A stretch of 64,000 bases of DNA from Nitrosopumilus sp. (GTDB taxonomy: Archaea; Thermoproteota; Nitrososphaeria; Nitrososphaerales; Nitrosopumilaceae): positions 600,204 to 664,203 of the forward strand of contig NZ_JAILWC010000001.1 in NCBI RefSeq assembly GCF_025699125.1. Direction: 5' to 3'. Position numbers and translations under genes: made by a program. Positions 35,544-45,240 of the stretch are shown here, one piece after another. Positions within the stretch are counted from its first letter, which is position 1; each line of letters starts with the position of its first letter. Under the pieces are notes generated by a model, which saw only the letters and a program-made list of their open reading frames with translations, was not told the DNA's origin and did not search any database.

Positions 35544-36938
35544 ATGGCAGCTGGTATTGATGATATTGCAATATACATTCCTAGATTGTATATTGATGCA
35601 GCTGATTTTGCAAAAGCAAGAGGATTAGACCCAGTTAAATTACAAAAAGGCTTGGGAGTGTCACAAATGGCAATCGTTGATGCAAATCAAGATCCAGCAT
35701 GTCTTGCAGCAAATGCATGTTTGAAAATTATGCAAAAAAATAAACTGTCTCCAGAAGATATTGGTAGATTGTACGTTTCAACAGAATCTGCATTTGATGA
35801 ATCAAAAGCAATGAATTCATACGTTATTGGAATGCTAGAGCAGGTTTATGGTCAGGGTGCTTTTGAGCACTGTGGAGGAGTTGAAACTAAATTTGCATGT
35901 GTTAGTGGTTCATATGCGCTTTATGACAACACAAATTGGATTAGAGCAGGAGAAGCAGAAGGGAAGCATGCACTAGTAGTAGTCTCAGATATTGCAAAAT
36001 ACGACATGGGTTCTAGTGGAGAGATGACTCAGGGTGCAGGAGCAGTTGTGATGTTATTAAATGATAAACCACGATTGTTGGCATTTGACCCTAAAGTAAC
36101 AGCTACATCAATTAAAGACGAATATGATTTTTACAGACCATTTGGGAAAGAAACACCAATTGTGCACGGACAATATTCAAATTTACTTTATATGATTCAA
36201 GTTAGAAAAGCGCTTGAATCATACAAGAAAAAAGTAATTTCATCAGGATTAATCAAAATAGAACCTGGAGAAACAATTTTAGATCATATGGATTACATCA
36301 ATATGCATTTACCCTATAGCAATATGGGAAAGAAAGCATTAGCATATCTAGTAAGACATGAATGGCGTCAACTACCCAGATGGAAACGAATTTTGCAGGA
36401 AATAGGAATTGACGAACCAAGACCAAAAGATCCTCGTGGAACAATTGAATCAGTATTGGCTGATGAAGAATTTATGGCAAAAGATCATGAATTTACAAAA
36501 CTGTTTACCAAAACTCACGAATATCAAGAGGTGTATGAATCCAAACTTTCAAGTTCTTTAATTGCATCAAGCATGATTGGGAATTTGTATACTGCATCAC
36601 TGTATTTGGGCTTTAGAAGTAGTTTGGAATATGAATTTCAGAAAGGTATTGATTTAGAAGGGAAAAGAATAGGATTTGGATCTTATGGAAGTGGAAGCAG
36701 TGCAATGGTGTTTAGCGGAGTAATTCAGCCAGAATTCAAAGAGATTGTCAAAGACATGAATTTAGAGGCAGAAATTGGAGACAGAAAGAAATTGACATGG
36801 GAAGAATATGAGGAATTACATGAAAACAGGCTTCTACCAGAAGAGTCCATGGTTCATTCAAAGAAAGAGTTTGTACTAGTAAATGTAAAAACAGATACGG
36901 AATCTAGAGGCGAAAGACGTTACATCTTTAATGAATAG
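35544..36938 (+). CDS. Hydroxymethylglutaryl-CoA synthase
   Basis: 464 residues. Condenses acetoacetyl-CoA with acetyl-CoA to HMG-CoA in the mevalonate path to archaeal lipids. Catalytic Cys119 (FACVSGSYAL), Glu near 81 (STESAFD), and His in INMHLPYSNMGKKAL; SYGSGSSAMVFSG closes the active site. It is longer than the roughly 350-residue archaeal type and resembles bacterial/eukaryotic-type enzymes. A 20-bp AT palindrome holding a TATA-like core (35444-35463) lies about 80 bp upstream. No thiolase or DUF35 gene is adjacent; that pair is at 15778. Confidence 0.88.
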   Translation: MAAGIDDIAIYIPRLYIDAADFAKARGLDPVKLQKGLGVSQMAIVDANQDPACLAANACLKIMQKNKLSPEDIGRLYVSTESAFDESKAMNSYVIGMLEQVYGQGAFEHCGGVETKFACVSGSYALYDNTNWIRAGEAEGKHALVVVSDIAKYDMGSSGEMTQGAGAVVMLLNDKPRLLAFDPKVTATSIKDEYDFYRPFGKETPIVHGQYSNLLYMIQVRKALESYKKKVISSGLIKIEPGETILDHMDYINMHLPYSNMGKKALAYLVRHEWRQLPRWKRILQEIGIDEPRPKDPRGTIESVLADEEFMAKDHEFTKLFTKTHEYQEVYESKLSSSLIASSMIGNLYTASLYLGFRSSLEYEFQKGIDLEGKRIGFGSYGSGSSAMVFSGVIQPEFKEIVKDMNLEAEIGDRKKLTWEEYEELHENRLLPEESMVHSKKEFVLVNVKTDTESRGERRYIFNE

Positions 36939-37034
36939 ATTTTAAAATAATTTTAAACATTGAATACCTTTTTCAAAATTTCCATGACTGTAAATATTAG
37001 CAATCATAGAAATTTTATAAAATTAAAAAAGGAC

Positions 37035-37184
37035 TTAATTGACTAGGATTTTTTTATTGCCCCATTTTTGAGCAAATTCCTCCTTAGTAATTGGAATTCT
37101 AGATTTGCATTTTACACATCTACGCATTTTGGTGTGTTTTGAAAATCTCCAAACATGGGCTTCACTTTTTTGATGGCAGTTCAT
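37035..37184 (-). CDS. Small basic zinc-binding protein
   Basis: 49 residues (MNCHQKSEAHVWRFSKHTK ...). Likely ligands are NCH, H10 and CVKC (C23, C26). Ends with a basic helix and WGNKKILVN. It lies in a 700-bp stretch between HMG-CoA synthase and the 37654 gene that also holds two other microproteins (37220, 37494). Confidence 0.55.
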   Translation of the reverse strand: MNCHQKSEAHVWRFSKHTKMRRCVKCKSRIPITKEEFAQKWGNKKILVN

Positions 37185-37219
37185 AACTATCTAAAGTTTA
37201 TAACGACTTAAGCGTGTTG

Positions 37220-37366
37220 TTACTTGAATAGTTCTAATTCTTGCAATATTTTACTCATAGAATGTTTCCATCCTCTCATTGCAGCAATATCATGAGGACG
37301 ATTCTTTTCCAACTCATCTTTTTGTTTTAATAATTCCTGATGTCTTTTATCCTCAATTCTAATCAT
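37220..37366 (-). CDS. Small helical protein
   Basis: 48 residues, one long charged coiled helix (MIRIEDKRHQELLKQKDEL) then HDIAAMRGWKHSM. It lies 35 bp before the zinc microprotein on the same strand. No family recognised. Confidence 0.45.
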   Translation of the reverse strand: MIRIEDKRHQELLKQKDELEKNRPHDIAAMRGWKHSMSKILQELELFK

Positions 37367-37493
37367 CGTTTGTAACTCAGTTTAATCCTAAATTAAGCCT
37401 GTCTTTAATTGAATTTGATGGATTTCCAAGAGGATTGAAGAGTATTTTATCAAACACACATCTCCTTATTATAATAAAAAAGATAGTAAAGTT

Positions 37494-37616
37494 ATGAATT
37501 CCATAGCTTGGAAATGTTATAGATGTGATTTGACTTTTAGAGAAAAACCTACTGCCAAAATACACAATGAACTTTCAAAACATCCAGTAGGGAAAATAGA
37601 ATTAATTTCAGGATAA
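37494..37616 (+). CDS. C2H2-like zinc microprotein
   Basis: 40 residues. CYRC then H24 and H30 (C8, C11, H24, H30) give a C2H2 finger with a six-residue rather than usual three-to-five His spacing. ATG at 37494, TAA ending at 37616. Another member of the small zinc-binding set in this window. Confidence 0.5.
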   Translation: MNSIAWKCYRCDLTFREKPTAKIHNELSKHPVGKIELISG

Positions 37617-37653
37617 ACCCAAATACATGAAGATAATCTCAACAGGATAGAGA

Positions 37654-38202
37654 ATGGTCGAAGATTGCAATCCAATTAAGGAATACATATTTGAATATAT
37701 TGAAAATTCACAAACTATTCCCAAATTAATTTCTGAGAAAAAATTTGATCAAATAATTGAGAATGTGACAGAAAATTGTTATGATAAAATTGTGTCAATG
37801 GGAGAAAAAGAAGAAGCAGTTGGAATTTTAGCAATAGTATTACTGCATTATTTGCTGACAAATGCTCTAATCACCAGTCAAAGAAAAATAAATTATCAAG
37901 GAACAGAGATAGACATTGTAATTCCAGACATTAAAACTCTAGAAAAAGACCAAAAAAAGACTTTATTAATTTGCATACCAAAATCTTCAGATGTAAACAC
38001 AATTAATGAAAAAATATCCTTATTAGAAAAGATTCAACATGAAAAAGAAAACATTTGGCTAGTTTTATCAAAAAACACACCCATTAAAAAAAGATCATTC
38101 ATACTATCTAAAAAAAATAATTCATTTTCAAAAATTATCTTTGAGATTGCACAGTTTAGCAATGTAGGTGGAATAAACAAATTTAAAATTTTACGAATTT
38201 GA
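37654..38202 (+). CDS. Hypothetical protein convergent with bioD
   Basis: 182 residues. An N-terminal helical half and a C-terminal alpha/beta half (KTLLICIPKSSDVNTI ... ENIWLVLS). The pattern IDIVIPD followed by a strand with Lys could be a weak PD-(D/E)xK-like site but is too thin to claim. The stop is 4 bp from the bioD stop. Family not recognised. Confidence 0.55.
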   Translation: MVEDCNPIKEYIFEYIENSQTIPKLISEKKFDQIIENVTENCYDKIVSMGEKEEAVGILAIVLLHYLLTNALITSQRKINYQGTEIDIVIPDIKTLEKDQKKTLLICIPKSSDVNTINEKISLLEKIQHEKENIWLVLSKNTPIKKRSFILSKKNNSFSKIIFEIAQFSNVGGINKFKILRI

Positions 38203-38206
38203 ATAA

Positions 38207-38896
<690 letters not shown>

Positions 38897-38964
38897 TCAT
38901 CTAAAATTATAATTGATTAATCTTATCGTTTGATTATTAAGAAGATCAGAAATAACAGGTTTGT

Positions 38965-40287
38965 TTGAAAAATACAAGTTTTGTTTGGCATCCAAATACG
39001 CAGATGAAAGAATGGGGTTTGTTTGATGAAATTACTAGTGCGAAAGGAGTATGGTTAAAAGATTCAAAAGGTAACAAAACACTAGATGCGGTAGCATCAA
39101 TGTGGTGCAATGTTTGGGGGCACTCAAATCCAGAATTAATAAATGCAATTACAAATCAAAGTAAAAAACTACAGCATTCCTCAATGTTTAATTTAACTAA
39201 TGAACCTGCAGAAAAATTAGCTAAATATCTTGTGAAAATTTCTCCAAAAATGCACAAGGTGTTTTATTCAGATAATGGTTCTTCAGCAATGGAAATTGCC
39301 ATCAAAATGGCATTACAGTATTGGAAAAACATAGGAGAGAAAAATAAAACAAAAATTGCAACGTTGGAAAACGGATATCATGGAGATACATTTGGGGCAA
39401 TGTCAGTAGGATATATTCCAGAATTTTTTGGTAAGTTCAAAAAACAATTATTTACAACATTGCAATTTCCGGTACCTAACAAATACAGAGTTCCAAAAGG
39501 ATTTACTTTTTTAGATTATCAAAATCATTGTTTAGAAAAAATAGAGAATGAATTTGCAAAAAAGAACAACATTGCAGCGTTTATCATGGAAAGTGGAGCA
39601 CAAGTTGCAGGTGGGGTGATCATTTATCCAAAAGGATTTCAAAATAAAATAAATAAATTGTGTAAGGAATATAATGTAATATTTGTATTAGATGAAATTG
39701 CTACAGGTTTTGGAAGATTAGGTTCGATGTTTCAATTTCAAGAACAAAAAAGCACACCAGACATAGTAGCATATGGAAAAATGTTAACGGGAGGATATCT
39801 CACAATGGCTGCAACATTAACAAGCAAAAAAGTATATGATTCATTTTTAGGTGAATTCAATGATTGGAAACACCTCTTTCACGGACATACATATACCGGC
39901 AATCCAATTGCCGCAGCCGTTGCATTAGAAAATCTAAAGATGTATAAAAAATACAAATTGATTGAAAAAATTCAAAGCACATCTAAAATTTTTGAAAAAT
40001 ACTATCAAAAAATTTTGGAAATCGATATTGTGGGAGACATTAGACATAAAGGAATGCTAATGGGAATAGAATTAGTCACAGACAAAAAGAAAAAAACACC
40101 AATACAGCCTAAAAAGTCAATAAACAAAATATTTTTTGAAGAAGGGAAAAGGCAGGGGATCTATCTTAGAACTCTTGGAAATATTGTAATGATAGTGCCT
40201 CCATTGGCCATTACTAAAAAAGAACTAGAATTACTCTTAGAGAAGACAATTTTAACCATAAAAGCTGCAAGATCACAAGTGATTTGA
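38965..40287 (+). CDS. bioA: Adenosylmethionine-8-amino-7-oxononanoate aminotransferase
   Basis: 440 residues. Class III PLP aminotransferase: LDEIATGFGR (Asp243) and the PLP Lys272 in VAYGKMLTGGYLT, with SMWCNVWGHSNPEL near the N-terminus as in BioA. TTG 38965 is the likely start; ATG 39001 would remove part of the N-terminal region. It produces 7,8-diaminopelargonate for BioD. It is followed by bioB after a 73-bp gap that contains a BirA-like palindrome. Confidence 0.9.
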   Translation: MKNTSFVWHPNTQMKEWGLFDEITSAKGVWLKDSKGNKTLDAVASMWCNVWGHSNPELINAITNQSKKLQHSSMFNLTNEPAEKLAKYLVKISPKMHKVFYSDNGSSAMEIAIKMALQYWKNIGEKNKTKIATLENGYHGDTFGAMSVGYIPEFFGKFKKQLFTTLQFPVPNKYRVPKGFTFLDYQNHCLEKIENEFAKKNNIAAFIMESGAQVAGGVIIYPKGFQNKINKLCKEYNVIFVLDEIATGFGRLGSMFQFQEQKSTPDIVAYGKMLTGGYLTMAATLTSKKVYDSFLGEFNDWKHLFHGHTYTGNPIAAAVALENLKMYKKYKLIEKIQSTSKIFEKYYQKILEIDIVGDIRHKGMLMGIELVTDKKKKTPIQPKKSINKIFFEEGKRQGIYLRTLGNIVMIVPPLAITKKELELLLEKTILTIKAARSQVI

Positions 40288-40289
40288 CC

Positions 40290-40318
40290 GTTAACCCCCA
40301 TGATAAAGAAAGGTTAAC
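40290..40318. promoter_or_regulatory. BirA-like operator GTTAACC-N15-GGTTAAC before bioB
   Basis: Perfect seven-base arms separated by 15 bp lie directly after the bioA stop and 43 bp before bioB. Known BirA operators have arms near TTGTAAACC and a 14-15-bp gap, and such sites have been reported in archaea, so the geometry and half-site match well. This suggests biotin-dependent repression by a BirA-type ligase with a DNA-binding domain, which is not in this window. Confidence 0.6.
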
Positions 40319-40360
40319 CTTTCCATTATTGTTATAAATGGAATATTTATTATTCTGATT

Positions 40361-41338
40361 ATGAGTACACTAGAATTTATCAAAGAGTGTCAAGAAAAAG
40401 TATTTTCAGGAATCAGTATTTCTTCAGAAGACGCAAAAAAATTATTGAATATACAAGACGAAAAATTAAAAGAATTAGCAAAATGCGCAAATGAAATAAC
40501 TCGTGAATTTAACGGGAATAAAGTCGATGTTGAACAATTAAACAATATCAAAAAAAATGCCTGTAGTGAAGACTGTACATTTTGTGGACAATCGGCATTT
40601 TTTGACACTGATATAGACACATATCAATTACCTTCACCTAAAGAAGTAGTAAATAAAGCGCAAAAAGCTAAAGAGGACGGTGCGGAGTCATATTGTCTTG
40701 TTGCAGCTTGGAGAGAACCATCGACTAGGGATTTCGAAAAAGTTTGTAAAATTATAAGTGAGATCAATGATAAAGTAGGGATCAATGTGGAGTGTAGTTT
40801 GGGATTTCTAACACCAGAACAAGCAAAAAAACTAAAAGAACTTAAAGTCAAAAGATACAATCACAATTTGGAAACTGCAAAATCAAAATTTCCTGAAATA
40901 TGTACAACACATACGTATGAAGATAGATTGAAAACATTGAAAATTGCAAGAGACGCAGGATTAGAATTGTGTACTGGCGGGATTATTGGATTAGGAGAAA
41001 CACGAGAACAGAGACTGGAATTGGCACTTGAATTAGGAAGACTATATCCAGAAGAAGTAACAATTAACATTCTAGTTCCAATGCCTGGAACTCCATTAGA
41101 GTTACAAACAGATCTTCCAAATTCAGAAATAGTTAGAATTTTTTCAGTTATACGATTTTTACTACCTGAATCAGTAATCAAAATTTCTGGCGGTCGAGAA
41201 TCAAAGTTAGAAGATTCTGGAGAGGAACTTCTCCAAAGTGGTGCCAATGGGATAATCACTGAAGGGTATTTAACTATGGGAGGAAATGAGGCTAAAAAAG
41301 ACCGAGAATTAATAGAGAAAATTGGCCTCCAATCATAA
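40361..41338 (+). CDS. bioB: Biotin synthase (radical SAM)
   Basis: 325 residues. The radical SAM cluster motif is NACSEDCTFCGQS with Cys68, Cys72 and Cys75; further conserved parts are NVECSLGFLT, RYNHNLETAKSKF, TGGIIGLGE and the C-terminal ISGGRESK, the expected set. Inserts sulfur into dethiobiotin to make biotin. Its last 17 bp overlap the bioF start. Confidence 0.94.
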   Translation: MSTLEFIKECQEKVFSGISISSEDAKKLLNIQDEKLKELAKCANEITREFNGNKVDVEQLNNIKKNACSEDCTFCGQSAFFDTDIDTYQLPSPKEVVNKAQKAKEDGAESYCLVAAWREPSTRDFEKVCKIISEINDKVGINVECSLGFLTPEQAKKLKELKVKRYNHNLETAKSKFPEICTTHTYEDRLKTLKIARDAGLELCTGGIIGLGETREQRLELALELGRLYPEEVTINILVPMPGTPLELQTDLPNSEIVRIFSVIRFLLPESVIKISGGRESKLEDSGEELLQSGANGIITEGYLTMGGNEAKKDRELIEKIGLQS

Positions 41339-42455
41339 ACTAAATTTTGTTGATTCTGAATTAGAAAATCTAAAACGACTGAATCTTTATAGAAAATTAC
41401 GATATGGAAAATCCAAAGGGTCTCACATTATTATCAATAATAAAAAATCATTGAATTTATGCTCAAATGATTATTTAGGGATACAGACATCACAAATTCA
41501 AATTAATCAACTTCAATCAAGTTCAAGATTAGTATCAGGAAACGATGAATTATATAAAAAATTAGAAAGCATTCTTGCAAAACATAAATCGCAACAAAAC
41601 AGTCTGGTATATCCTACAGGATATATGGCAAATCTAGGGGCAATAAGTGCTATTGCCAAGAAAAGAGACATTATTCTAAGTGATGAGTTAAATCATGCAA
41701 GCATTATTGAATCATGTAAGCTTACTGATTCAAAAATTATTATTTACAAACATAATGACATGCAAGATTTAGAAAAAAAACTCAAATTAAAAGCAAATAA
41801 CAAGTTCGTAATCACTGAAGGGATATTCAGCATGGATGGAGATTTTTCGTCATTGAAACAAATATCAGAATTGTCAGAAAAACAAAATGCAATAACAATA
41901 GTAGATGATGCGCACGGAGATTTTGTTGTTGGAAGAGATGGAAGTGGAACTCCGAGTTATTTTAATGTGGAAAAGAAAATTGATTTGTACATAAGCAGTC
42001 TAAGTAAAGGTTTAGGATCTTTTGGAGGGTATGTTGCGTCAAAAAATAATGTAATTGATTTATGTATAAATAAATCAAAATCCTTCATTTACACATCAGC
42101 GCTTCCTTCATTTTTAATTGAATATTCAATAAAGAGATTCAAATCAAATAGAGAAAAACGAAAGAAAAAACTAGAAAGAAATACTAGAAAATTAATTAAA
42201 GGATTAAAGCAAATTGGATTTGAAATTAATTCCACCACTCATATAATTCCAATAATCATAGGAGATGAAAAAACGGCCATGGAATTTGGAGAATTCTTGA
42301 TGAACAGGGGAGTTTTTGCCCAGCCAATTAGATATCCGACAGTTCCCAAAAACAAGGCAAGATTAAGAATTTCGGTCACAGCATGGCTGTCAGATAAAGA
42401 CATTGAAAGATCGCTTGAAATTTTTGAGAAAGCATTTAGAAAATTTTGCAACTAG
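41322..42455 (+). CDS. bioF: 8-amino-7-oxononanoate synthase
   Basis: 377 residues. PLP-dependent condensation of pimeloyl thioester with alanine. Key parts are LNLCSNDYLGIQT, DELNHASIIE, VDDAHGDFVVG (Asp195/His198) and the PLP Lys229 in ISSLSKGLGSFGGY. ATG 41322 overlaps bioB by 17 nt, so it is translationally coupled. No gene for pimeloyl synthesis (bioC/bioH or bioW) is in the window. Confidence 0.92.
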   Translation: MASNHKLNFVDSELENLKRLNLYRKLRYGKSKGSHIIINNKKSLNLCSNDYLGIQTSQIQINQLQSSSRLVSGNDELYKKLESILAKHKSQQNSLVYPTGYMANLGAISAIAKKRDIILSDELNHASIIESCKLTDSKIIIYKHNDMQDLEKKLKLKANNKFVITEGIFSMDGDFSSLKQISELSEKQNAITIVDDAHGDFVVGRDGSGTPSYFNVEKKIDLYISSLSKGLGSFGGYVASKNNVIDLCINKSKSFIYTSALPSFLIEYSIKRFKSNREKRKKKLERNTRKLIKGLKQIGFEINSTTHIIPIIIGDEKTAMEFGEFLMNRGVFAQPIRYPTVPKNKARLRISVTAWLSDKDIERSLEIFEKAFRKFCN

Positions 42456-42556
42456 CGCATAGAATCAAATCCACCAATAGCAGGAGAACCAATAATTACA
42501 GCTAGTGTAATTACTATGCCCAAGGCAATACCCACTAGGATAAATCGCTTATTCAC
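42452..42556 (-). CDS. 34-residue membrane microprotein
   Basis: GTG start at 42556: short basic head MNKRF, one hydrophobic helix (ILVGIALGIVITLAVII) and a short polar tail. Its stop overlaps the bioF stop on the other strand. The layout matches the single-helix microproteins at 49245 and 46460. Confidence 0.45.
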   Translation of the reverse strand: MNKRFILVGIALGIVITLAVIIGSPAIGGFDSMR

Positions 42557-42649
42557 ACTAAAAGTTACAATGACCTAGATAAAAACGGATTGTAGATTTA
42601 TCGAATAATTTGGAAGAATGCTTTAAAGGAAAAATAGTACATTTAATGC

Positions 42650-43384
42650 ATGAGTGAGATCAATCTGGCAGTAGCTGCACTTGCAGGATTAGGATCATTT
42701 GTAGCTCCATGTATCTTACCAATGATACCGGCATTTTTGGCATATATTTCAGGAACAACACTTACAGAATTAAATCAAGCAGGAAATGCCAAAGTATTCA
42801 CTATAAACAGAACCAATATTGTTTTAAACTCAGTATTCTTTGTTCTAGGATTTTCAGTGGTGTTCTCAATATTAGGAGTAATTATTAACAGTGTGCTAGG
42901 AACAGCATCTGAAGAATTTATAGATGTATTAAATCAAGTAGGAGGAATTATCATCATAGGGTTTGGAATATTCTTACTTCTTTCAACAAAGATCAATAAA
43001 TTAAACATAGAAAAAAAATTCTTTCCTAAAAGATCAAAAGCAAGTTATCCTATGTCATTTGTTTTTGGATTAGCATTTGCTGCAGGTTGGACACCATGTG
43101 TTGGTCCAATATTAGGCACAATACTTACACTGGCTGCAACAACTCCATCTGTTGCATTTAATTTATTATTAGTTTACTCCTTAGGATTAGGAATTCCATT
43201 CATTTTGATTGGAGTGTTTTATTCTAGGGCAACCAGAATGATTCGTTCTATGAGCAAACATTTGAAATATTACAATTTAGTATTAGGTGGATTTATTATG
43301 ATTTTAGGAATTTTGGTTTTCACAAATCAATTGGCATATATTGCAAATTTTCCACTGCTTAACGAATTATTATTTTTAGGGTGA
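42650..43384 (+). CDS. CcdA/DsbD-type membrane thiol-disulfide transporter
   Basis: 244 residues with six membrane segments. Cys in the first (FVAPCILPMIPAFLAYISG) and fourth segments (AAGWTPCVGPILG) are the CcdA redox pair that carries reducing power across the membrane. The partner redoxin gene follows 4 bp later. The pair resembles a split form of DipZ, which fuses CcdA, redoxin and a C-terminal binding domain. Confidence 0.9.
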   Translation: MSEINLAVAALAGLGSFVAPCILPMIPAFLAYISGTTLTELNQAGNAKVFTINRTNIVLNSVFFVLGFSVVFSILGVIINSVLGTASEEFIDVLNQVGGIIIIGFGIFLLLSTKINKLNIEKKFFPKRSKASYPMSFVFGLAFAAGWTPCVGPILGTILTLAATTPSVAFNLLLVYSLGLGIPFILIGVFYSRATRMIRSMSKHLKYYNLVLGGFIMILGILVFTNQLAYIANFPLLNELLFLG

Positions 43385-43388
43385 TCAT

Positions 43389-44495
43389 TTGAAATCGGAA
43401 ATTAAAACTGCATCAATCTTAGGAATTGTGATAGCCATGGGACTTGTGATTACAAGTATTACTTTCTCAACTTTAGATGAAAAATCTGAAACAGCAAATA
43501 TTCAGGAAACAAAAACACTTGGTAAAATTGACAAATCAGGATTCAAAATGGCTCCAGATTTAGTAGGCATATCAAATTATTTGAATACCACTCCAGAAGA
43601 ATTAAAAAAACAAATTGAAAATAAAGTGGTGCTTTATGATATTTGGACATACAGTTGTATCAATTGTGTAAGAACACTACCTTACATCACTGCATGGGAC
43701 GATAAATATGAAGAACAGGGATTATTAGTTATAGGAATTCATTCACCAGAATTTGAATTTGAAAAAAATCCTGAAAATGTCAAAATGGCAATTGAAAAAT
43801 ATGGCATAGAATATCCTGTTGTGATGGATAATGATATGGAAACATGGAAAGCTTTTGAAAACAGATATTGGCCAAGAAAGTACATTGCAGATCATGAAGG
43901 ATACATAAGATATGATCACATTGGAGAAGGCGGATATCAGGAAACTGAAAAAATCATTCAACAGCTTTTAGAAGAACGCGATGCATCACTTGGAATTCAG
44001 ATGGCATCATCTGCACCACTTGTAGAATTAGAAGAATTTGAACATACAATGTTCAGAACACCTGAATTGTATTTTGGTTACAATTTTGCTCAGAATAGAA
44101 ATCAGTTAGGAAGTGATGAAGGGTTTCAACCAGAAAAAGTTGTAACTTATTCAGATCCGGAAAAAATTGATCTACACAAGTTTTACCCAATAGGAGATTG
44201 GAAAAACCATGAAGATAGTATGGAATTGGCATCTGCAAATGGATCAATCAAATTACTTTACAACGCAAAAGAAGTAAATCTAGTTACTGCAAATAATGCA
44301 GAACTAGAGATATATCTTGATGGAGAACCACTGCCATCAAGATATTCAGGTAAAGACATCACATTTGAAAATAAAATAGCAGTTTCAGAACCAGGATTAT
44401 ACAATATCATTAGCAGTGAAACTAGTTCTTCACACACTATGGAAATTAAGGTTGTAGGAAAGGGGTTTCAAATATTTACATTTACATTTGGATAG
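43389..44495 (+). CDS. Extracytoplasmic redoxin with DipZ-like C-terminal domain
   Basis: 368 residues. N-terminal anchor (about 8-28), TlpA-like thioredoxin fold with CxxC in YSCINCVRTLPYI and DNDMETWKAFENRYWPRKYI, then a beta-rich C-terminal domain (TPELYFGY ... EVNLVTANNAELEIYLDG), the order known in DipZ. It should receive electrons from the upstream CcdA and reduce extracellular disulfides. Confidence 0.88.
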   Translation: MKSEIKTASILGIVIAMGLVITSITFSTLDEKSETANIQETKTLGKIDKSGFKMAPDLVGISNYLNTTPEELKKQIENKVVLYDIWTYSCINCVRTLPYITAWDDKYEEQGLLVIGIHSPEFEFEKNPENVKMAIEKYGIEYPVVMDNDMETWKAFENRYWPRKYIADHEGYIRYDHIGEGGYQETEKIIQQLLEERDASLGIQMASSAPLVELEEFEHTMFRTPELYFGYNFAQNRNQLGSDEGFQPEKVVTYSDPEKIDLHKFYPIGDWKNHEDSMELASANGSIKLLYNAKEVNLVTANNAELEIYLDGEPLPSRYSGKDITFENKIAVSEPGLYNIISSETSSSHTMEIKVVGKGFQIFTFTFG

Positions 44496-44510
44496 TGTAT
44501 CCAAAGCCTC

Positions 44511-44543
44511 TTGTCACCCCAGTTACAGTACCAATGGTGACAA
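44511..44543. promoter_or_regulatory. Inverted repeat TTGTCACC-N17-GGTGACAA before the CdvB-like gene
   Basis: Perfect 8-bp arms in the 94-bp gap between the redoxin gene and the CdvB-like gene. A TATA-like CTTTAAAAC lies right after, and the TTG start follows at 44590, so the site fits an upstream operator. It could also be a terminator for the upstream gene, but it lacks a T-run. Confidence 0.45.
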
Positions 44544-44589
44544 ACCTCTTTAAAACAAAAATTTTCATTAATATTGAGGAAATTAAGGT

Positions 44590-45240
44590 TTGATAAGCAA
44601 TTCATGGAATAAAGCAGAAAGAGAAAGCATATCTCAGAAAGTAATGGGAAGGGTAAAACCAGACGAGCCATTAAAGAACAAAATTGACTTTGCACAAAAA
44701 AAATTACAATTTCAAATTTCAAAATTAGAATCAATAAATGAAAAATTGCAGAAAAAACACGATATTATCTTTGAGAAGATAGTAAATGCACAAAGAAACA
44801 ACAAACCCAGTTATGCACAAGCATATGCAGGAGAATTAACTCAAGTTAGAAAAATGAAAAACATGGTAAGCGGTGCCAAACTTTCAATGGAGCAGGTCAA
44901 ACTTAGACTAGACACAGTATCGGAATTAGGAGATGTAGTCGTAACACTTAGTCCATGTATGTCAATCATTAAAGGTCTTAGTCCTTCACTTAATGGAATA
45001 ATGCCAGAGGCCAATGCTTCAATGCAAGATTTGTCACAAATACTTGGCGATGTGATGTCAGGCTCATCAGTAAACATGGGAGATGCTATGAATATGGGTA
45101 CCGAGACAAATGCAGACACATTGGCAATTCTTGAAGAAGCACATAATGTAATTGCAGGTCAAACCAAATCATCAATCCCAGATGTTCCAGACAGTCTGAA
45201 AAAACAAATTGTTGAGAGAAAATCAGATATTTTTATCTAG
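44590..45240 (+). CDS. CdvB / ESCRT-III-like protein
   Basis: 216 residues, TTG start. Three to four long helices with the Snf7-like pattern LKNKIDFAQKKLQFQISKLESINEKLQKK ... QAYAGELTQVRKMKNMVSGAKLSMEQVKLRLDTVSELGDV. Basic N-terminal helix and a Met-rich acidic linker lead to a C-terminal PDVPDSLKKQIV. Archaeal CdvB proteins form filaments that constrict the division neck. Thaumarchaea carry several paralogues; which one this is cannot be told from sequence here. No winged-helix extension is visible. Confidence 0.85.
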   Translation: MISNSWNKAERESISQKVMGRVKPDEPLKNKIDFAQKKLQFQISKLESINEKLQKKHDIIFEKIVNAQRNNKPSYAQAYAGELTQVRKMKNMVSGAKLSMEQVKLRLDTVSELGDVVVTLSPCMSIIKGLSPSLNGIMPEANASMQDLSQILGDVMSGSSVNMGDAMNMGTETNADTLAILEEAHNVIAGQTKSSIPDVPDSLKKQIVERKSDIFI

